DNA of 64,000 nt. Origin: Thalassobius sp034670005 (lineage in GTDB: Bacteria; Pseudomonadota; Alphaproteobacteria; Rhodobacterales; Rhodobacteraceae). Location: the NCBI RefSeq assembly GCF_034670005.1, contig NZ_JAXMOH010000002.1:558001-622000 (forward strand), read 5' to 3'. Position numbers and translations under genes: made by a program. Below, one piece after another: positions 58,331-64,000 of the stretch (position 1 is its first letter; each line of letters begins with the position of its first letter). The notes under the pieces are model-generated. The model was not told the DNA's origin. It did no database searches and saw only the letters and a list, made by a program, of their open reading frames with translations.

Positions 58331-59344
58331 TCAGCCGGTGGAGGCGCGCCGCAGCGTTTCGGTCAAATCTTCGTCGCCTTTCGCGGCGGGCGGCAGATCG
58401 AAATCCAGATAGGACCGGTCGGAATGGCGCAGGCTGCCCGATTGCAGACGCGCGGCGACTTCCGGCGGCAGGGCCGACGAGGTGCGCAGATCGGCCAGCA
58501 GGGTTTCGGCGGCGATGCCTTCGGCATAGATGATCTGATGGTCGTCGAACAGAAGTTGGTAATATTCGATGAAACCACCATCGGTGCGGGTCACGGTGGT
58601 GCCGTTGACCAGATTGCGGGCCTTGATCAGCAATTCGGACCGGCCTGCGCCCAATTCGTCGGAACGCTGATAAACGAACAGGCGATGTTCCGGGCTGACC
58701 ACCAGATCGTTGGTGTTATGCAAAGCCCCGGCGGCGATATGGACCGGGGCGAATTCACCCAATGCGCGGGTGGTGGATTGACCGATCCAGCGCAATTCCT
58801 GCGGCCCGTCATCGCGGGTCAGCACCCGGTCGCCGACAGCGAGGTCTTCGACCTTGCGCTGTTCACCGGTTGCCATGGTGATATGGGTGCCACGGGTGAA
58901 GCTGACGCAGGCGATTTCGCCCAGCTTGGTTCGGGCGTTTTCGGTATCGACCCCGACCAGCACCAATTCGTCCTTGGACCGCAGCGGCGCGAATGACAGG
59001 GCATAGATTTCCGCGACATGGCCCTGTTCGTCGACTTCGACCAGCACCAGAATTTCGGTGGTGGCGCCATCGGAGGACATGAAGGTCAGGCAGCTGTCGA
59101 GATGGATCGTGGCCCCCGGGGTTCCGGTTTCTGTGTTGCCGGTGATGGTGAACATGCCATTGCGACCCGGTGCAACGGCAAGCCGGGCAGGCTTCGCGCC
59201 CGCGCGTACGAAATAAGTATCGTCCAGTACCAGTTCATCGGCGAATGACAACGTGTCGCCCAAATTCGCCCCATATGACACCACCATCGCCGCCGAGCGG
59301 TAGACCGGAAGCGTGAAGACGGAACTTGGAACGAAATCATTCAT
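58331..59344 (-). CDS. Hint-domain protein of the roseobacter type
   Basis: This 337-residue protein has a Hint_2 domain (about residues 140-285): it starts at CVSFTRGTHITMATGEQRKV with the nucleophile Cys, followed by VEDLAVGDRVLTRDDG and a C-terminal VVSPEHRLFVY and EYYQLLFDDHQIIYAEG. The region before it (about 1-138) is a beta-rich domain. Such proteins are abundant in roseobacters and lack a clear extein, so classic protein splicing is doubtful; autocleavage at the Cys is possible. Confidence 0.85.
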   Translation of the reverse strand: MNDFVPSSVFTLPVYRSAAMVVSYGANLGDTLSFADELVLDDTYFVRAGAKPARLAVAPGRNGMFTITGNTETGTPGATIHLDSCLTFMSSDGATTEILVLVEVDEQGHVAEIYALSFAPLRSKDELVLVGVDTENARTKLGEIACVSFTRGTHITMATGEQRKVEDLAVGDRVLTRDDGPQELRWIGQSTTRALGEFAPVHIAAGALHNTNDLVVSPEHRLFVYQRSDELGAGRSELLIKARNLVNGTTVTRTDGGFIEYYQLLFDDHQIIYAEGIAAETLLADLRTSSALPPEVAARLQSGSLRHSDRSYLDFDLPPAAKGDEDLTETLRRASTG

Positions 59345-59524
59345 TGGTTCAATATTTCCTTACAGCAACAAACGGCGCACTCACCTGGCTCTTTTCCTAA
59401 ATTAGGATTATGGCGCAAAACGTGCAAAGTGACGGCCTTTTGCTGGCATTTGCCTTTCGTAGGGGTCACTATACTTAACGGTAGCCAACACCGGCATTTT
59501 AGAAACTTGAGGGGCATGCATAGC

Positions 59525-60304
59525 ATGGATTTGGGAATTTCGGGCAAAAAAGCCATCGTCTGCGCGTCGAGCAAAGGTTTGGGGCGCGGCTGTGCCGAAG
59601 CGCTGGCACAGGCGGGCGTCAATCTGGTGATGAACGCGCGCGGTGCCGAAGCGCTGGAAGCAGCGGCGCAGGAAATCCGCCAGAAATATGGCGTCGAGGT
59701 TACAACCGTCGCCGCCGACGTCACCACGGAAGAAGGCCGCGCGCGGTTGCTGGAAGCAGCAGGTGAGGTCGACATTCTTGTCAACAACGCCGGAGGCCCA
59801 CCGCCGGGCCTGTGGACCGACTGGGACCGCGAAGATTTCATCAAGGCGCTGGATGCCAATATGCTGACCCCGATCGCGCTGATCAAAGCGCTGGTGCCGG
59901 GGATGATGGAGCGCGGCTGGGGCCGTGTGGTCAATATCACCTCGCAATCGGTCAAGGCGCCGATTCCGGTGCTGGGCCTGTCGAATTCGGCGCGTGCCGG
60001 TCTGACCGGCTATGTCGCGGGCACCTCGCGCCAAGTGGCAGGCAGCGGCGTGACGATCAACAACCTGCTGCCGGGCATTCACGCCACCGACCGCGCGGTG
60101 TCGCTGGACACCGGGGTGGCCGAACAACAAGGCATCAGCATCGAAGAGGCCAAGGCGCAACGGTGCAAGACGATCCCTGCCGGGCGCTATGGCACGCCAG
60201 AAGAATTCGGCGCGATGTGTGCCTTCCTGGCATCGCAACTGTCCGGGTTCATCGTTGGCCAGAACATCCTGCTGGATGGCGGCGGAGTGAATTCGACCAT
60301 GTGA
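59525..60304 (+). CDS. Atypical short-chain dehydrogenase/reductase with altered active site
   Basis: This 259-residue SDR matches the 3-oxoacyl-ACP reductase-like group. Cofactor loop CASSKGLGRGC and NNAGGPPPG are present, but where YxxxK is expected the sequence reads SNSARAGLTGY, so the catalytic Tyr and Lys are replaced. Ser of the triad is in ITSQS. The C-terminal GQNILLDGGGVNSTM is normal. GAGGGG precedes the chosen start MDLGISGKK by 10 nt. It may use another mechanism or act as a binding protein. Confidence 0.85.
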   Translation: MDLGISGKKAIVCASSKGLGRGCAEALAQAGVNLVMNARGAEALEAAAQEIRQKYGVEVTTVAADVTTEEGRARLLEAAGEVDILVNNAGGPPPGLWTDWDREDFIKALDANMLTPIALIKALVPGMMERGWGRVVNITSQSVKAPIPVLGLSNSARAGLTGYVAGTSRQVAGSGVTINNLLPGIHATDRAVSLDTGVAEQQGISIEEAKAQRCKTIPAGRYGTPEEFGAMCAFLASQLSGFIVGQNILLDGGGVNSTM

Positions 60305-60462
60305 TCGTCACGGTTTCGGCTAGAAAACGAGGGCAGCGTCAACACCGGGTGTGCGCTGTCCTTTGTCATTCCATCACTCTTGCGTGACGGGCCCCCGCGC
60401 CGCATTGCCCGGAGCGGGGACAGGTCTTATCCCGTTGTGAACAGACGACAAAGGGGACTGCG

Positions 60463-61500
60463 ATGCAGCACGAAAAGGTTCAGGACTATTACGGCAAGGT
60501 TTTGCAGGGCAAAGATGATCTGCAAACAAATGCCTGCTGCGATCCGCTGGCGATGCCCGGCTATGTCAAGGATGTGCTGTGCAATGTTCATGACGAAGTT
60601 CTGACACGCTATTACGGCTGCGGATTGGTGATGCCGCAGGGGCTGGAGGGCGCGCGGGTGCTGGATCTGGGTTGTGGCGCGGGGCGCGATGTCTATGCCC
60701 TGGCGCAACTGGTCGGCCCGGAAGGGTCGGTTGTCGGCATCGACATGACCCCGGAACAGTTGGCTGTGGCAGAGGCGCATAAGGACTGGCACGCGGAAAA
60801 ATTCGGCTTTGCCAATGTCGCGTTTCATCAGGGTTTCATCGAGGAACTGGACAAGCTGCCGTTGGAGCCGGGCAGTTTCGACGTGATCGTGTCCAATTGC
60901 GTGGTCAACCTGTCGACCGACAAAGACGCAGTGCTGCGCGGCGCTTATAAGCTGCTGAAACCGGGCGGCGAGATGTATTTTTCCGATGTCTATGCCGACC
61001 GGCGGGTGCCGCAGGCGATGGCAGAGGACGAGGTGCTGTATGGGGAATGCCTGTCCGGGGCGCTGTATTGGAACGATTTCCTGACCATTGCCAAACGTGC
61101 CGGGTTCGATGATCCGCGTCTGGTCAGCCACCGCCCGCTGACGATAGAAAACCCTGCGCTGCAAGACCGGGTGGCACCGCTGAAATTCACCTCAGCCACC
61201 TACCGCCTGTTCAAGCTCGACGGGCTGGAACCCGACTGCGAAGATTACGGTCAGGCGGTGATCTATCGGGGCACCCTGCCCCATGCGCCGCACGGTTTCG
61301 CACTGGACGCACACCACTACATCGAAACCGGCAAGGTATTCCCGATCTGCGGCAACAGCTGGAAAATGCTGGCAGACACGCGGTTTACCGGGCATTTCAG
61401 TTTTATCGGTGATTTTTCCACCCATTACGGCATTTTTGCCGGGTGTGGTGGGGACGCGCCCTTTGGCGATGAAACAGACGCAGCGGTTTCCTGTTGCTGA
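60463..61500 (+). CDS. arsM: Arsenite methyltransferase-like protein
   Basis: This 345-residue SAM-dependent methyltransferase matches ArsM. An early NACCDP motif (about residue 24), SNCVVNLS (about 145) and GECLSGA (about 195) give the cysteines that bind trivalent arsenic. SAM-binding motif I is VLDLGCGAGRDVYALA. The C-terminal third carries further cysteines and ends SCC. It converts arsenite to methylated forms. No arsR or other ars gene is adjacent. Relatives with similar layout include bacteria-wide ArsM with a C-terminal extension. Confidence 0.85.
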   Translation: MQHEKVQDYYGKVLQGKDDLQTNACCDPLAMPGYVKDVLCNVHDEVLTRYYGCGLVMPQGLEGARVLDLGCGAGRDVYALAQLVGPEGSVVGIDMTPEQLAVAEAHKDWHAEKFGFANVAFHQGFIEELDKLPLEPGSFDVIVSNCVVNLSTDKDAVLRGAYKLLKPGGEMYFSDVYADRRVPQAMAEDEVLYGECLSGALYWNDFLTIAKRAGFDDPRLVSHRPLTIENPALQDRVAPLKFTSATYRLFKLDGLEPDCEDYGQAVIYRGTLPHAPHGFALDAHHYIETGKVFPICGNSWKMLADTRFTGHFSFIGDFSTHYGIFAGCGGDAPFGDETDAAVSCC

Positions 61501-61555
61501 GCCTGACCGCAGCCGGTTGCGGCATTGAGAGGGCGCCCGGGGGGCGGGCCGCCCC

Positions 61556-62038
61556 TTAGATTTCGGTTACCCGGTGAATGTCACCGGTATACAGCACGGG
61601 AGAGGCGTCGATATCTTCGGCGTCCAGCATCGAGGCGACCCGTTCCAATGAGGCGACCAGCATCGCCTGTTCCCAATCTTCCATCGCGGCAAATTTGCGC
61701 ACGAAACGCTGCTGTAGCGGATCGGGTGCGTCGCTGATCGTTTGCCAACCCTGTTCGGTCATCGCGATATTGGTCTGACGCCGGTCGGTCGAGGATTTTT
61801 CCCGGCTTACCAACCCCTGCCGCACCAGTTTGTCCACCAGCGACGTGACCGTCGCCTGCGACACCCGCATGCGCAGTGAAATTTCCTTGGCGGTGGTCTG
61901 TTCCTTCTCGGCGACGATCTGCAACACCCGGAACTGAACCGCCGTAACGCCCGACGATTGCGCCAGTTCCCGGCCGAACAGGTCGGTTGCCCGCAAAATG
62001 CGGCGCAGAGCGATCAAGCTGACATCAATGCGATCCAT
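61556..62038 (-). CDS. ectR: MarR-family regulator, probable EctR
   Basis: This 160-residue MarR-type protein has the winged helix VTAVQFRVLQIVAEKEQTTAKEISLRMRVS with SQATVTSLVDKLVRQGLV and wing SREKSSTDRRQTNIA. It is divergent from ectA, the position of EctR regulators that control ectoine genes in response to salt. The start at 62038 follows GGAGGCGGATA; a start at 62107 adds a hydrophobic tail that would overlap promoter DNA. Family is certain; the EctR role is inferred from context. Confidence 0.88.
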   Translation of the reverse strand: MDRIDVSLIALRRILRATDLFGRELAQSSGVTAVQFRVLQIVAEKEQTTAKEISLRMRVSQATVTSLVDKLVRQGLVSREKSSTDRRQTNIAMTEQGWQTISDAPDPLQQRFVRKFAAMEDWEQAMLVASLERVASMLDAEDIDASPVLYTGDIHRVTEI

Positions 62039-62107
62039 TATCCGCCTCCTGCTGTGTGACTCATTAAATATAGGGAAGAATACTTTGAAAAACAATGCGT
62101 CTTTCAT

Positions 62108-62234
62108 TTAGCATATCAAAGCATTTATATCATTGTTTTATATCAGTAATTTCCAATATGCGGCACAAATTGCCCTAAATTCGCTTCGCCTGTTGAAGTT
62201 TTTGATTGCACATGTTACTTAGCCTATCGAAGCA
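62108..62234. promoter_or_regulatory. Directly repeated 16-mer in the ectR/ectA control region
   Basis: TTAGCATATCAAAGCA (62108-62123) and TTAGCCTATCGAAGCA (62219-62234) differ at two positions. They lie at the ectR-proximal and ectA-proximal ends of the AT-rich divergent region. The right copy lies about 20 nt before ectA and could overlap its promoter (TTGATT-17 bp-TATCGA). They are candidate regulator sites. Confidence 0.45.
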
Positions 62235-62255
62235 ACTTGGAGGCACCAAAGATCC

Positions 62256-62786
62256 ATGCGACATGCACGCGGAATGACAGGCACGGCGTTACCGACCCTG
62301 CGCGAACCCGAAGCAAAAGACGGGGCTGATATCTGGGAGCTGGTCCGCAGCTGCCAGCCGCTGGACGAGAACTCGATGTACTGCAACCTGATCCAGTGCG
62401 ATCACTTCCGTGAAACTTGCGTGATCGCGGAACTTGACGGTGAAACCGTGGGTTGGGTTTCAGGCTATATCCTGCCCTATGATCCCGACACGTTGTTCAT
62501 CTGGCAGGTTGCCGTGGCCGAAAAGGCGCGCGGTATGGGTCTGGGTGCGCTGATGTTGCAAAACATTCTGGCGCGCGATGTCTGCGCTGACGTTGCCCGG
62601 GTTCAAACCACGATCACCGGCGACAATGACGCGTCCTGGGCCTTGTTCCGCAAGTTTGCCCGCATCAAGGATGCCGAACTCGATTCGCAGCCCTACTTCA
62701 CTCAGGCGCTGCATTTCCGGGATCGTCACAAGACCGAAAACATGGTCACGATCTCGTTGAAGAACCGGATGCGCGCGGCGGCCTGA
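62256..62786 (+). CDS. ectA: L-2,4-diaminobutyrate N-gamma-acetyltransferase
   Basis: This 176-residue GNAT enzyme acetylates diaminobutyrate in the synthesis of the compatible solute ectoine. The EctA hallmarks are SMYCNLIQCDHFRETCV near residue 45 and the acetyl-CoA loop AEKARGMGLGALML. The EctA-typical TTITGDNDASWALFRKFA part is present. GGAGGC lies 12 nt upstream of the ATG; a start at 62274 is possible. EctB follows after 57 nt. Confidence 0.95.
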   Translation: MRHARGMTGTALPTLREPEAKDGADIWELVRSCQPLDENSMYCNLIQCDHFRETCVIAELDGETVGWVSGYILPYDPDTLFIWQVAVAEKARGMGLGALMLQNILARDVCADVARVQTTITGDNDASWALFRKFARIKDAELDSQPYFTQALHFRDRHKTENMVTISLKNRMRAAA

Positions 62787-62843
62787 GCCATGCTGCGCCC
62801 CTCGGTTTTTAACTCACTGATAAACTTACCAAAAGGAAGTCAT

Positions 62844-64000
62844 ATGCTGACGTCTCCGTCTGATCCGATTGTATTTCAACGCCGTGAATCCGAAGCACGG
62901 TCCTATTGCCGCGGTTTCGACGCTGTGTTCGCAAAGGCCGCCGGGTCCGAGCTGATTGATGCTGACGGGAACCGCTATATCGATTTTCTGGCGGGCTGTT
63001 CGTCGCTCAATTACGGCCATAACGACCCCGACATGAAAACGGCGCTGATCGATCACATCGCCGGCGATGGGATCGCCCACGGTCTGGACCTGCACACCGA
63101 TACCAAGGCGCGGTTTCTGGCGGCGCTGGAAACCCATATCCTGGAACCGCGGAACATGGACCACAAGGTGATGTTCACCGGCCCCACCGGCGCCAACGCG
63201 GTCGAGGCCGCGATGAAGCTGGCCCGCAAAGTGACCGGGCGTACCAACGTGATCGCCTTTACCAACGGGTTTCACGGCGTCACCATGGGAGCGCTGGCCG
63301 CGACCGGCAACAAATACCACCGTGGCGGTGCGGGCATGACGCTGAACGGCGTGACCCGGATGCCGTTCGACGGCTATATGGGGGCGGATTTCGACACCAG
63401 CACGCTGCTGGAAAAGATGCTGTCCGATCCGTCTTCGGGGGTCGATGCCCCGGCGGCGATCATTCTGGAAACCGTGCAGGGCGAAGGCGGACTGAATGCC
63501 GCGCGGCCCGAATGGGTCCGCAAGGTGGCCGAGCTGGCGAAAGAGCATGGCGCGTTGCTGATCATCGACGATGTTCAGGCCGGTTGTGGCCGCGCGGGCG
63601 ATTTCTTTTCCTTCGACGCTATGGGGATCACGCCGGATATCATCACGATGGCCAAGTCGATTTCGGGCTTCGGCCTGCCGATGGCGCTGATGCTGGTGCG
63701 GCCCGAGCACGATATCTTTGGCCCGGCGGAACATAACGGCACCTTCCGTGGCAACACCCATGCCTTTGTCACCGCACGGATCGCGATTGAAAAATTCTGG
63801 GCCGATGACAGTTTCCGCGACCAGTTGGCGGAAAAGGAACGGATGATCGTGGCGGCACTGGCGGCGATTGCCGAAATGGTGCCTGGTGCGACGCTGAAGG
63901 GCCGCGGGCTGATGCGCGGGGTCGATGTCGGGTCGGGCGAGCTGGCCAGTGAAATCTGTGGCCGTGCCTACGAGCAGGGTCTGGTGATCGAAACCTCGGG
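62844..64000 (+). CDS. ectB: L-2,4-diaminobutyrate transaminase, partial at window end
   Basis: The gene opens at ATG 62844 after AAAGGAAG and continues past the end of the window; about 385 of roughly 430 residues are visible. It is a class III PLP-dependent transaminase that converts aspartate semialdehyde to diaminobutyrate in ectoine synthesis. The start PSDPIVFQRRESEARSYCR, the GPTGANAVEAAMKLAR cofactor loop, DDVQAGCGRAGDFFSF and the PLP lysine in ITMAKSISGFGLPMALM are present. ectC is expected downstream. Confidence 0.96.
   Translation, partial: MLTSPSDPIVFQRRESEARSYCRGFDAVFAKAAGSELIDADGNRYIDFLAGCSSLNYGHNDPDMKTALIDHIAGDGIAHGLDLHTDTKARFLAALETHILEPRNMDHKVMFTGPTGANAVEAAMKLARKVTGRTNVIAFTNGFHGVTMGALAATGNKYHRGGAGMTLNGVTRMPFDGYMGADFDTSTLLEKMLSDPSSGVDAPAAIILETVQGEGGLNAARPEWVRKVAELAKEHGALLIIDDVQAGCGRAGDFFSFDAMGITPDIITMAKSISGFGLPMALMLVRPEHDIFGPAEHNGTFRGNTHAFVTARIAIEKFWADDSFRDQLAEKERMIVAALAAIAEMVPGATLKGRGLMRGVDVGSGELASEICGRAYEQGLVIETS

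Noticed and set aside
1..64000. CRISPR arrays, insertion sequences, rRNA operons and classical riboswitches
   Set aside because: No regularly spaced direct repeats, transposase genes, rRNA or known riboswitch cores were seen on reading through the window.

Overview
The window comes from a marine-type alphaproteobacterium of the order Rhodobacterales (Roseobacter group). This rests on the DctPQM and DctBD arrangement, the cysI/cysH/DUF2849/DUF934/fpr cluster, the his gene order, form II cox genes, ectoine genes and a recurrent intergenic repeat (CAAATACTCCCGCCGGAGG type). Base composition is GC-rich and codon use is uniform except in the small genes at 40965-41562.

Layout. 1-513: end of tpiA. 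654-7132: a minus-strand C4-dicarboxylate TRAP transporter (dctPQM) behind its two-component system (dctBD), with two dyads upstream of dctP that look like regulator sites. 7289-11940: an Lrp-type regulator divergent from an assimilatory sulfate reduction cluster that ends in ferredoxin-NADP reductase. 12042-14124: an Ala-rich membrane-anchored protein, infC (AUA start codon) and a methyltransferase. 14311-18677: a form II CO-dehydrogenase-like operon (coxG-S-L-M). 18855-25993: a signalling block with a LuxR response regulator, a FIST sensor, a NahK-like hybrid kinase and a large tripartite hybrid kinase. 26004-31376: histidine genes hisB, H, A, F, E with small accessory genes. 31395-35992: a branched-chain amino acid type ABC transporter whose two permeases are fused. 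36069-38945: a CoA-binding protein, a membrane protein and rlmB.

39080-50133 is the most notable part. An intact tRNA-Tyr is followed by an 11 kb integrated element bounded by a 17-bp direct repeat of the tRNA 3' end. It carries an integrase, a few small genes, a dyad-rich gene-free stretch, and then a tightly overlapping head and packaging module: TerL, HNH nuclease, two neck-type proteins, major capsid, protease, connector and portal. No tail tube, tape measure, baseplate, fibre or lysis genes are visible. This is the plan expected of a capsid-forming phage satellite (cf-PICI-like) that would need a helper phage's tail.

50193-52681 is a small regulon: an AraC-type regulator, an SRPBCC protein and an SDR, all preceded by the same 17-bp motif at nearly the same distance from the start codon. 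52686-60304 holds conserved proteins, prfC, a tandem Usp, a P-loop protein, a Hint-domain protein and an atypical SDR. 60463-61500 encodes an ArsM-like methyltransferase. 61556-64000 is the start of an ectoine cluster: a MarR-type regulator, ectA and a partial ectB.
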